NCBI GenBank assembly: GCA_007136375.1
Contig: SLHB01000185.1
Span: forward strand, 1-14,988
DNA: 14,988 nt
Reading direction: 5' to 3'
Source: Candidatus Hydrogenedentota bacterium
GTDB taxonomy: Bacteria; Hydrogenedentota; Hydrogenedentia; Hydrogenedentales; SLHB01
Both the position numbers and the translations under genes were made by a program. The number at the start of each line of letters is the position of its first letter. The stretch's first letter is position 1. The notes under the pieces are model-generated. The model was given only the letters and a program-made list of their open reading frames with translations, did not search any database and was not told the DNA's origin. Positions 7,029 to 13,143 of this stretch are shown here, in pieces.

Positions 7029-7844
7029 TTACTGTCCTTTCCCTGGTTCTTCGCCTAATAACAATTGCAGCACGGCGTTGGCCTGGTGATGGGCGGCGAC
7101 GCCGACGCGCGGGGCCATGAGTCCCGTGCCCGGCTGCGCGGCGGTGACAAGATCGCCAACAACAATAAGGGACTTGCCAACCCGGCGCGTTACGATAGTG
7201 TTGCTTGGGGCGTGGCCAGCGAGGCCCGTCGCGACGACGATGGGCCGGTCCGGATACGCGGTGGAGAAGCTCTCCACAAGCATGGCTTTGCCGTCGGGCG
7301 TGTCAAAGGCCTCCGCGAGCACGTCAATCTCGGCGAAGATGGACGGCACGTTCTCCGGGGTCAGCCGGACATTGTGGGTGGTGATCTTGACGTAGGGGTT
7401 GATCCGCGCGAGATTGGCCGCCATGGCTTCAGTCTTCGGCCGGCCGAGATCCTCGACGAAGTACTGCTGGCGGTTCAGATTGCTCGGCTCGACCACGTCG
7501 AAGTCGACCAGAATGAGACGGCCGATGCCGATGCGCGCCAGCGCTATGGCGATGGCGGAGCCCAGCCCGCCGAGGCCAGCGACGCCCACCGTAGAGTTCT
7601 TGATGGCGCGGTGCACGCCGGGCGTGTGACGGGCCGCCATGAGGGCTTCGAGCTCATCTTTCGGCGGCTTCTCTCCCCGCTGGATCAATACGACTTCGTC
7701 GCCTTCCTTCAGCGCCACATCCGTCCGCGCCGGCGCGCCGTTCACCACCAGCACATCCGCGCCGGGCTTCATTTCGTCCCGCAACGCGAACACGGTCATG
7801 CCGTCCCGCGTTTCGACAGGCCGTTCGTTCACAACAATATTCAT
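7029..7844 (-). CDS. ThiS-like/ThiF (family 2 type) fusion, sulfur-carrier adenylyltransferase
   Basis: The protein has 271 residues. Residues 1-58 are a ThiS-like beta-grasp domain (LVVNGAPARTDVALKEGDEVVLIQRG). It lacks a terminal Gly-Gly, so it cannot itself be the sulfur carrier. Residues 75-265 are a ThiF/E1 domain with canonical motifs: GLGGLG (90-95), VDFDVVEPSNLNRQ (113-126) and EAFDTPDGKA (178-187). There are no CxxC zinc pairs, matching the zinc-free ThiF family 2 proteins of anaerobes. In those proteins a ThiS-like N-terminus fused to ThiF is a known arrangement. It is the first gene after the promoter at 7934-7962, has GGGAAG upstream of the ATG at 7844, and is followed after 4 nt by moaD-like. 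Its neighbours make activation of that carrier the simplest role; a link to thiamine thiazole synthesis is possible but no other thi gene is present. Confidence 0.85.
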   Translation of the reverse strand: MNIVVNERPVETRDGMTVFALRDEMKPGADVLVVNGAPARTDVALKEGDEVVLIQRGEKPPKDELEALMAARHTPGVHRAIKNSTVGVAGLGGLGSAIAIALARIGIGRLILVDFDVVEPSNLNRQQYFVEDLGRPKTEAMAANLARINPYVKITTHNVRLTPENVPSIFAEIDVLAEAFDTPDGKAMLVESFSTAYPDRPIVVATGLAGHAPSNTIVTRRVGKSLIVVGDLVTAAQPGTGLMAPRVGVAAHHQANAVLQLLLGEEPGKGQ

Positions 7845-7881
7845 AGGCTTCCCGTATCGACTTCCATGCCCGCAAGCAGAA

Positions 7882-7897
7882 CGCGCCCCATGGCGCG
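7882..7897 (-). promoter_or_regulatory. Hairpin in the 5' leader of the sulfur-carrier operon
   Basis: On the minus strand CGCGCC-ATGG-GGCGCG is a perfect 6-bp stem with a 4-nt loop, about 40 nt upstream of the ATG at 7844. It would be part of a leader of roughly 80 nt. No U-run follows and no known riboswitch fold is recognised. Confidence 0.4.
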
Positions 7898-7933
7898 GGC
7901 CATCAAGCGGCGCCTCCCCGGCGCGTGGCGGGC

Positions 7934-7962
7934 AGCATAGTGCAACCCCAGCCGGGGGTCAA
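7934..7962 (-). promoter_or_regulatory. Sigma70-like promoter with a palindrome in the spacer
   Basis: On the minus strand the -35 is TTGACC (7957-7962, 5 of 6 consensus), the spacer is 17 nt and the -10 is TATGCT (7934-7939, 4 of 6). This predicts transcription starting near 7927 and driving the ThiS-ThiF gene and those behind it. The spacer holds the inverted repeat ACCCC-CGGCT-GGGGT (7945-7959), which overlaps the edge of the -35 and could be an operator. Confidence 0.6.
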
Positions 7963-7974
7963 ACGGCGGCGTTC

Positions 7975-8015
7975 TTCGTGAGCAATCCTCGCGTTCCCGA
8001 AGATCGCTTCACGAA
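7975..8015 (-). terminator. Long hairpin at the end of the ModA-like gene
   Basis: On the minus strand the arms UUCGUG, AGCGAUC and UUCG pair with CGAG, GAUUGCU and CACGAA around the loop GGAACG. This gives about 17 pairs with two G-U wobbles and one bulged A. The 5' arm begins across the TGA stop of the gene. No run of U follows, so it may act as a terminator or a 3' end protector. It ends 13 nt before the -35 of the next promoter. Confidence 0.55.
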
Positions 8016-8824
8016 CCCGGGCATTCAAGGGCGAAGCGGCCCCGCTCGAAGTGCGCCCGGGCCGCGCTCTGGGTCAGGAACTCCAAGAACTCCCCGGCGT
8101 CCGGCGCACGCGGCGCGCTAGCCGACAAGCCCGCGCGTATCTCGGTAATGGCGTTCGTTTCAGGGGGGATCGCAATGATTTCGGACCGGGGAAACTCGGC
8201 GGCCATCGGCTCCCAGAGAATCGCGGCGTCGGCTTGGCCCAAGCGGATGGCGTTTCCTAGGCCGGACAAGGTTCCGCGCCGGATAGCCGTCTCCACCCGG
8301 GCCTCGTCCATGGTCAGCCCATGGCGTTCGAACACCGCCGGCGCTATCCGTCCCACCACGCTCTCGCCGTCCTCCGCCAGCGCAAGCCGCACCTCGGGGC
8401 CGTCCAGGTCTTCGACGCCTTCGATGCCGAGAGGGTTGCCTTCTTGGACCAGTATGACAGGAGCGGCCCACGCGAGCGTCACCGTTTCCCCTATCAACCC
8501 CTCCTCCTCGGCTTCCTCCACGAACAACGCATCGGCGGGCACGAACACATCGACAGATCGGGGTTGATTCCGCAGGCGTTCCAACAGATCGGCCGAGGCG
8601 CCGAAATACGCCTCTACCTGGACATCCGACCGGCGGTGAAAGGCGTTGACGATATCCCGCATCACCGGCTCTATGGCCTCATCGCACAAAAGGACGACGC
8701 CGTCTGGCGCGCCAGCCTCTGGACCCGTGGCGCGCATAACCACCATCGCCGCCAGCGCCACGAGGACTCCTAACGCAGCCAGGGGGATCCACATGGACCG
8801 TCCCGCGTTCCCGCTCCAACCCAC
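8009..8824 (-). CDS. Stand-alone ModA-like substrate-binding protein, membrane-anchored
   Basis: The protein has 271 residues. A single hydrophobic segment (12-30, IPLAALGVLVALAAMVV) gives a signal anchor with no lipobox. Residues 43-265 form one periplasmic-binding-protein domain of the ModA family: VVLLCDEAIEPVMRDIVNAF, then GASADLLERL (75-84), VDVFVPADALFVEEAEEEGL and VILVQEGNPL. The later segment with AIRLGQADAAILWEP is the usual second-lobe motif. It has no permease or ATPase of its own. The one importer pair in the window is 4 kb downstream, beyond a promoter and the sulfur-carrier genes. It could supply that importer as a second receptor or act as a sensor. The GTG at 8824 is chosen because AAGGAGG lies 5 nt upstream; an ATG at 8794 has no such site. 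Confidence 0.82.
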   Translation of the reverse strand: MGWSGNAGRSMWIPLAALGVLVALAAMVVMRATGPEAGAPDGVVLLCDEAIEPVMRDIVNAFHRRSDVQVEAYFGASADLLERLRNQPRSVDVFVPADALFVEEAEEEGLIGETVTLAWAAPVILVQEGNPLGIEGVEDLDGPEVRLALAEDGESVVGRIAPAVFERHGLTMDEARVETAIRRGTLSGLGNAIRLGQADAAILWEPMAAEFPRSEIIAIPPETNAITEIRAGLSASAPRAPDAGEFLEFLTQSAARAHFERGRFALECPGS

Positions 8825-8829
8825 GCCTG

Positions 8830-8836
8830 CCTCCTT
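8830..8836 (-). promoter_or_regulatory. Ribosome binding site supporting a GTG start
   Basis: AAGGAGG on the minus strand lies 5 nt ahead of the GTG at 8824. It fixes the start of the ModA-like gene at GTG rather than the ATG 30 nt further in. Confidence 0.75.
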
Positions 8837-8860
8837 CTATCAAGCGGCCTGCAACGCCTC

Positions 8861-8893
8861 CACAATGGCGAAGGCGGCGCTTCACAATGGCGA
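8861..8893 (-). repeat. Two 11-bp direct repeats upstream of the ModA-like gene
   Basis: TCGCCATTGTG occurs twice on the minus strand (plus-strand copies at 8861-8871 and 8883-8893), with 22 bp from start to start, close to two DNA turns. Their place in the 120-bp gap between two genes suggests a binding site for a regulator, but no clear -35/-10 pair is seen next to them. Confidence 0.45.
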
Positions 8894-8911
8894 GCGGCGT
8901 TCAAAGACACC

Positions 8912-8933
8912 GCCCAGGACCTTGGCGCTGGGC
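8912..8933 (-). terminator. Hairpin after the second CPIP-family gene
   Basis: GCCCAG and CTGGGC form a 6-bp stem around a 10-nt loop, 11 nt after the stop codon of the gene ending at 8945. No U-run follows, so this is a weak terminator candidate. Confidence 0.3.
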
Positions 8934-8944
8934 CGTCCCGGAGC

Positions 8945-9916
8945 CTAATCCGCGGCGCCGCCTCCAGGGGCCCATTCCTCCGCCAAGGGCTCAATATGAT
9001 CGGCCCAGTTCATCGCGGTGAGCAAGCCGGCGCCGGGGTTACCCGTTTGCGTCATGGTGCATGTGGAGCGGGCCGCGAGCACTTCCGCCGTCTCCCGGAT
9101 CATCCCAGGATTGACGCCCCCGCCCACGAGGGCGTTCATGACGAAACCCCGGCCGAAAATGGGGAAGACAATGGGTTCATTGGCGTAGCGCTCGAGATCG
9201 GGCTCGGTCCGGGAAAGCATGTTCACAAGCATGCTCTCCTCCGATGCCTCACGGGACAGGCGCAACGCTTCGAATCGGAGATCGGGAAGGGGGATTTCCT
9301 CCACGCCAAATGCGCCGGCGTCGGGGGGCTCTAGCGCCGCTTCCAGTCGCGTCAACTCCCGTTCTAGGATTTGGAACGCTTCATCGTCGGCCGCCTCGTT
9401 TCCGCTTTCGAGAAAAACCCACACCACCGCGGCGCCATTGAGGAGCAAATCGGCGATCTCTTGACGCTTTGGCGAGTCCACAAGGGCGTCGACGTTCTCA
9501 TCCGTGAGCGCGCCGGACCAGACCGGCGTCCTGGCGTTGGCGCCGACGGGGCGGTAATGAACCACCATCCACGGCAACGATTCGGGGACTTCCCCCCGCA
9601 CGGCCGCATGACTGTCCAGACGCTCCCGGGACTCGGACTCGACGCGGCGCATCCGCAGATTCACCGCGCGCTCCCCGCCGCCATCGCCCGCAGCCATGGC
9701 CTCGAGCCGTTCGATCACCGCCCGTTCGTAATCCGTCAGGGCGCCGTCACAGAAGACATAGACCTCGTAGGGCTCCCGCTCCCACCATTCGAGCGCGTAC
9801 CGGTAAAGCGGAATTGGGCATGTCGCGATCTGTGCGCCGGCCCACCCGCAGGCGGCGGCCACGGCGAGCGCGAGCACTGTGGCGGCCATCGCCGCGCGGC
9901 TTCCCTTCCATCTCAT
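8945..9916 (-). CDS. Secreted protein of unknown function, CPIP family, paralog 2
   Basis: The protein has 323 residues. A basic N-terminus and hydrophobic segment (7-29) form a signal sequence. Then comes Cys33 in ATCPIPLYRYALEWW, which may be the lipidated Cys, though the residues before it fit the lipobox only loosely. The mature part is roughly half identical by eye to the gene at 9936-10934 over its full length. Shared blocks include EPYEVYVF, VIERLE, RQEIADLLL, VVWVFLESG, FPIFGRG (251-257), IRETAE and NPG (293-295). Cys56 and Cys286 have no counterpart in paralog 1. The ATG at 9916 is chosen for GGAG about 7 nt upstream; ATGs at 9952 and 9964 overlap the previous gene and lack a site. 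It follows the LolD/FtsX pair, so a role as an extracytoplasmic partner of that ABC system is likely. The biochemical function is not recognised. Confidence 0.72.
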   Translation of the reverse strand: MRWKGSRAAMAATVLALAVAAACGWAGAQIATCPIPLYRYALEWWEREPYEVYVFCDGALTDYERAVIERLEAMAAGDGGGERAVNLRMRRVESESRERLDSHAAVRGEVPESLPWMVVHYRPVGANARTPVWSGALTDENVDALVDSPKRQEIADLLLNGAAVVWVFLESGNEAADDEAFQILERELTRLEAALEPPDAGAFGVEEIPLPDLRFEALRLSREASEESMLVNMLSRTEPDLERYANEPIVFPIFGRGFVMNALVGGGVNPGMIRETAEVLAARSTCTMTQTGNPGAGLLTAMNWADHIEPLAEEWAPGGGAAD

Positions 9917-9935
9917 CGCGCGTCTCCGCCGGGAC

Positions 9936-10934
9936 TCACGATTCGCCCGCATCTTGGGGACCATCGAGGAAGCCGCCCAGCCCGCTAGGCTCGGTAGTCC
10001 ATTCTTGCGAGACGGGTTCGACCTTGCCGTTCCAATCGACGGCCGTCAGTATCTCGGTGCCGGGGTTCATGGCTTTCGCCGTGTGATCCGTCGGACCCGC
10101 GAGGAACTCCGCCGTTTCCCGGATCATGTGGGCGTTGATGCCGCGGCCGATGAGGGCGTGCATGACAAGGCCCCGGCCGAAGATGGGAAACACCATGGGT
10201 TCGCTGTCGTAGTCCTTCAGGTCGACTTCGCTCTGAAGAAGCATTTCCAGGAGCACGCGCTCGCTGTCATCGTTCCGGGAAAGACGCATCGTCTCGAACC
10301 GAATGTCCGTGATCTCGATATCCTCGAACCCGAAACGGTCTGGGTTCGGAAGCACCAAGGTGTCTTGCAAACGCCGCGCTTCCTGTTCGAGCACCTCGTA
10401 CGCCGCGTCGTCCGCGCTGGCGTCGCCGCTTTCGAGCAGGACCCACACGACGGACGTCCGGTCCAGCAGCATGTCGGTGATTTCTTGGCGCACGGGCGAG
10501 TGCAGGAGCGCTTCGACATTGGCCTCGCTGACCTCGCCCATCCACACGGGGGTCTGCACATTGGTCGACAGCGACGGATAGAAGATCACCATCCATGGAA
10601 AGGAGTCGGGCTGGTGTCCCCGCAACACGGAGTGCGCGAACAGGCGATCCTCGTTTTCGTTCTGAACGCGGCGCAAGCGCAGGTTGGCGGGCACATCGCT
10701 GTCGCCGCCGCCAGCGATGCGTTCAAGCCTTTCAATGACGGCCTCCTGCTCGTCGGTCAGGCTTCCGTTGTCGAAGATGTACACTTCGTAGGGGTCCACG
10801 TCCCACCATTCGAGGGAATACTGGTACACGGGAATGGGGCAGGCCGCCGCGGGCGCGGCGAGAATGGCGGCGCCCGCCACGAGAAACAGGGCCGCGCCCA
10901 TCCCAACGGGCGCGCCCAAGACGCTTGCCTTCAT
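9936..10934 (-). CDS. Secreted protein of unknown function, CPIP family, paralog 1
   Basis: The protein has 332 residues from ATG 10934. The signal sequence (1-31) ends in APAAA just before Cys32, which opens the conserved block CPIPVYQYSLEWW. Cys32 could be a lipid attachment site, but the Ala-rich -3 to -1 residues make a poor lipobox; export followed by Ala-x-Ala cleavage is equally possible. Further conserved blocks are DPYEVYIF (47-54), TPVWMG, RQEITDMLL, VVWVLLESG (162-170), FPIFGRG (249-255) and NPGTEILTAVDW. Cys32 is the only Cys in this protein. AAGGAGG 6 nt ahead supports the start at 10934. A longer version from ATG 11006 would overlap the ATPase stop as TGATG and add an implausible 24-residue leader. 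I believe relatives with the CPIP/CNVP opening occur beside FtsX-type ABC genes in Planctomycetes-like genomes, from memory only. Confidence 0.75.
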   Translation of the reverse strand: MKASVLGAPVGMGAALFLVAGAAILAAPAAACPIPVYQYSLEWWDVDPYEVYIFDNGSLTDEQEAVIERLERIAGGGDSDVPANLRLRRVQNENEDRLFAHSVLRGHQPDSFPWMVIFYPSLSTNVQTPVWMGEVSEANVEALLHSPVRQEITDMLLDRTSVVWVLLESGDASADDAAYEVLEQEARRLQDTLVLPNPDRFGFEDIEITDIRFETMRLSRNDDSERVLLEMLLQSEVDLKDYDSEPMVFPIFGRGLVMHALIGRGINAHMIRETAEFLAGPTDHTAKAMNPGTEILTAVDWNGKVEPVSQEWTTEPSGLGGFLDGPQDAGES

Positions 10935-10940
10935 GAGAGG

Positions 10941-10947
10941 CCTCCTT
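10941..10947 (-). promoter_or_regulatory. Ribosome binding site supporting ATG 10934
   Basis: AAGGAGG on the minus strand lies 6 nt ahead of the ATG at 10934. It argues against the in-frame ATG at 11006, which overlaps the previous stop codon and has only AGGAG 2 nt before it, too close to work well. Confidence 0.75.
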
Positions 10948-11005
10948 ACACTGACGCGCAAACGATCCAGCGCGTTATTCACCAACACGCAGACAGACCA
11001 GCGCA

Positions 11006-11674
11006 TCACTCCTGCAATTTGCCGTCTTTCAACTGGTAGACCTGATCGAACCCATCCGTGCGCAAGCCGTGGGTCGCCATGAGCACGGCCCCGCCGTTCC
11101 GGGCGTACTCCCGGAGGCAATCCACAATGATCTGCTCGTTCTCCATATCGAGGTTGCCCGTGGGCTCGTCGGCGAGCAAGATGCCGGGCTCGGCGACAAG
11201 GGCCCGGGCAAGGGCGACGCGTTGCCGCTCGCCGGTGCTTAGCTCGGAAGGAAAATGGTCCACCCGATGGCCCAGGCGGAAGCGCTCGACCAGACCGGCG
11301 GCCCGCTCATCCAAGTCGGGGATATCGAGGGCGACGCCAGGCATCTTCACGTTTTCGAGCACGCTCAGGTACGGCACCAGATAGAATTGCTGGAACACAA
11401 ACCCGATGTTCTGGCCCCGGAACACGGTGCGCTGGCCGGGGCTAAAGGCGTAAAGGTCTTCCTCGCGCACGAGGACCCGTCCGGCGTCAGGGTGGAGAAG
11501 ACCGCCCGCCGCAAGCAGCAAGGTGCTCTTCCCGCTGCCGCTTGGCCCGCGGATAACCTTGAACGTGGTTGGCTCCACTTGAATGGATACGTTCTCCAAG
11601 GCCGTGACTTGTTTGCCTGTCCGTCCGTAAAACTTTGAAAGATCTTCCGTGCGCAACACCGCGTTTTCGGTCAC
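11006..11674 (-). CDS. LolD/MacB-family ABC transporter ATP-binding protein
   Basis: The protein has 222 residues, the normal size for LolD/MacB-type ATPases that work with FtsX-like permeases. Motifs: Walker A GPSGSGKST (43-51), Q-loop FVFQQF (92-97), signature LSTGERQRVALARAL (145-159), Walker B ILLADEPTGNLD (165-176) and H-loop MATHG (199-203). The ADEPTGNLD block is characteristic of this subfamily. The signature has Thr in place of the first Gly of the common LSGGE/LSGGQ; ATP binding should still be possible. The start is a GTG at 11674 with GGGAGAGG just upstream. It lies 64 bp behind the permease gene on the same strand. These pairs drive lipoprotein release, peptide or drug export, or cell-envelope remodelling, not nutrient import. 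Confidence 0.88.
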   Translation of the reverse strand: MTENAVLRTEDLSKFYGRTGKQVTALENVSIQVEPTTFKVIRGPSGSGKSTLLLAAGGLLHPDAGRVLVREEDLYAFSPGQRTVFRGQNIGFVFQQFYLVPYLSVLENVKMPGVALDIPDLDERAAGLVERFRLGHRVDHFPSELSTGERQRVALARALVAEPGILLADEPTGNLDMENEQIIVDCLREYARNGGAVLMATHGLRTDGFDQVYQLKDGKLQE

Positions 11675-11738
11675 CGTCGCCCTCTCCCGGTTCGCCTGAA
11701 TGGAACGCCCCTGCCCCTTGTCCGCCCTGACCGCCAGG

Positions 11739-13040
11739 TCACTCCTCCCGGAGGATGACGGCCGGATCCAACTGCGCCGCCTTCATGGCGGGAATCCAGC
11801 CCGCGATGATGGCGAGGGCTGGCGCGCCGATCATGATAAGGCCGATCAGTGCGGGGTTGATCAACTGGCCGAACTCGGGCGACCAGAACACGATGCCTTC
11901 CCAGGCCGCGCCCACGGTGATGCCGAGCAGGTAGCCGATAACGGCGCCCGCGACGCCCATCAGCGCCGCCTTAATCAGGAAGATGCCCATGATCTTTCCT
12001 TCGCCAAAGCCCACGGTGCGCATGACCGCGATCTCGCCTTGCCGGTCCTTGACGTTGCCTAGAATAAGGAAGAAGATCCACACCGCCGCGCCGAGCAACA
12101 CGACAGGCACCAGAATGCGGACGAGCCCCTGGCGCTGCTCACCGAGTTGCCCGCGATAGGCGATCTCTTGGTCCAAGGCGGTCTCGTGCATCTGTTCGGC
12201 CCGGGCCCGCGCCTCCAAGCGCGCGCGCATGATCGTGCCAAATTCCATGACCTGCGTCGCCGGAAGAATCTCTTGGACTTCCTGCTCAACCAAACCGAAT
12301 TCCTCGAAGTGGCAGACGCATTCGAGGGCGAGAATGCCGTTAATCTGGCCGTCGAGGTCAAACCACTCCTGGACCTTGGCCAAGTCGCACCATACCGTCA
12401 CGTCGTCTTCGTTGCCGCGGCGAACGTGGACGCGCTGCACGGTGAACTCCTCGTCGAACAAGGTGACCACGTCGCCTTCGGCGACGCCCGCGGCCCGGGC
12501 AATGTCGTGTCCCAACTCCACGGCGCCGGCGGGGATCGCCTCCCGGATGGGATTGCGGTACATGCCTTCGTCGTTCAAGAACTGGGGCTTCTCGAAGTTG
12601 GGCACCTGACCCATCGTGCCGCAGAGGATGATCTCGCGTTCCTTCTCCGGCCAGGTCACCCGTTGTTGCAGGACGGGAAAGAGGTGGTTCAGGTTCTCGA
12701 TGCCCCCGGTCGACAAGGCCTCGACGTAGTCCACGGGCATGTACGTATTCGGGGCGCCGTGCATGCGCAATTCGTCGATGGATTGGTCCGCGCTGAGCAC
12801 CAGGACGTTGTAGCCCATGTCCCGCATCATCATGCGGTAGTCGTCCTCCAGCGCCTCCATCGCCTCGCGGGTTTCCCGCTCCTTGGCGTCCACCACTTGC
12901 TCGGTGTTGATGTCGTGGGCGGCCAACAGCGTAACCGACCCCACAACCAGGCCCAACGCCACCGCGATGCACAGCAGACCAATGACGAAGTTGCCCCGAT
13001 TATGGGCGATTTCCTTGCGGATGATGCTCCAGATACTCAT
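11739..13040 (-). CDS. FtsX-like (MacB/LolC-type) ABC permease with extracytoplasmic CxC motif
   Basis: The protein has 433 residues with the MacB/LolC topology: one N-terminal membrane segment (18-41), a large extracytoplasmic domain (about 42-305), and three C-terminal segments (307-328, 349-374, 394-417). The last part, IPAMKAAQLDPAVILREE, is the usual end of an FtsX-domain permease, and IAVMRTVGFGEGKIMGIFL is the coupling helix region. The soluble domain contains CVC (241-243) in ILALECVCHFEEFG, followed by EILPATQVMEFGTIM. A Cys pair is not part of canonical LolC or MacB. There is no outer-membrane-factor or HlyD partner next to it, so it may act on lipoproteins or on the secreted CPIP-family proteins encoded just downstream. 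The ATG at 13040 has GGAGG about 11 nt ahead. Confidence 0.87.
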   Translation of the reverse strand: MSIWSIIRKEIAHNRGNFVIGLLCIAVALGLVVGSVTLLAAHDINTEQVVDAKERETREAMEALEDDYRMMMRDMGYNVLVLSADQSIDELRMHGAPNTYMPVDYVEALSTGGIENLNHLFPVLQQRVTWPEKEREIILCGTMGQVPNFEKPQFLNDEGMYRNPIREAIPAGAVELGHDIARAAGVAEGDVVTLFDEEFTVQRVHVRRGNEDDVTVWCDLAKVQEWFDLDGQINGILALECVCHFEEFGLVEQEVQEILPATQVMEFGTIMRARLEARARAEQMHETALDQEIAYRGQLGEQRQGLVRILVPVVLLGAAVWIFFLILGNVKDRQGEIAVMRTVGFGEGKIMGIFLIKAALMGVAGAVIGYLLGITVGAAWEGIVFWSPEFGQLINPALIGLIMIGAPALAIIAGWIPAMKAAQLDPAVILREE

Positions 13041-13085
13041 GGCCTCGCTATCCTCCGGACGGAATTACGGGTAACGCGCTGCGTA

Positions 13086-13120
13086 CCGGCCGTCCGCCAA
13101 ACAAGCCAGCGGACGGCCGG
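13086..13120. terminator. Perfect 12-bp inverted repeat after the PQQ-propeller gene
   Basis: CCGGCCGTCCGC (13086-13097) and GCGGACGGCCGG (13109-13120) form an uninterrupted 12-bp GC stem with an 11-nt loop. It begins 23 nt after the stop of the PQQ gene and ends 45 bp before the FtsX-like start. No T-run follows on either strand. It most likely separates the two transcription units. Confidence 0.65.
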
Positions 13121-13143
13121 CGCGCACAACGTCTTAACGTGAG

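Noticed and set aside
6001..7844. Thiamine (thiazole) biosynthesis operon
   Set aside because: There is a ThiF-like protein, but no thiG, thiH, thiE or free ThiS. The carrier resembles MoaD and the neighbours are an oxyanion importer.
7845..8008. Molybdenum or tungsten cofactor riboswitch upstream of the ThiS-ThiF gene
   Set aside because: Only a short simple hairpin is visible in a leader of about 80 nt. The known Moco element is larger and more branched, and I could not match its parts.
9917..9964. CPIP paralog 2 starting at ATG 9964 or 9952, overlapping paralog 1
   Set aside because: No ribosome binding site precedes either codon. ATG 9916 has GGAG at good spacing and avoids the overlap.
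9936..10934. Two CPIP genes as one gene broken by a frameshift
   Set aside because: Each has its own signal sequence, full set of conserved blocks, start site and stop, so they are tandem paralogs.
10935..11006. Longer N-terminus for CPIP paralog 1 from the ATG at 11006, overlapping the ATPase stop as TGATG
   Set aside because: The overlap looks like translational coupling, but AGGAG is only 2 nt from that ATG and the leader would precede the signal sequence by 24 residues. ATG 10934 has AAGGAGG at ideal distance and starts a normal signal peptide.
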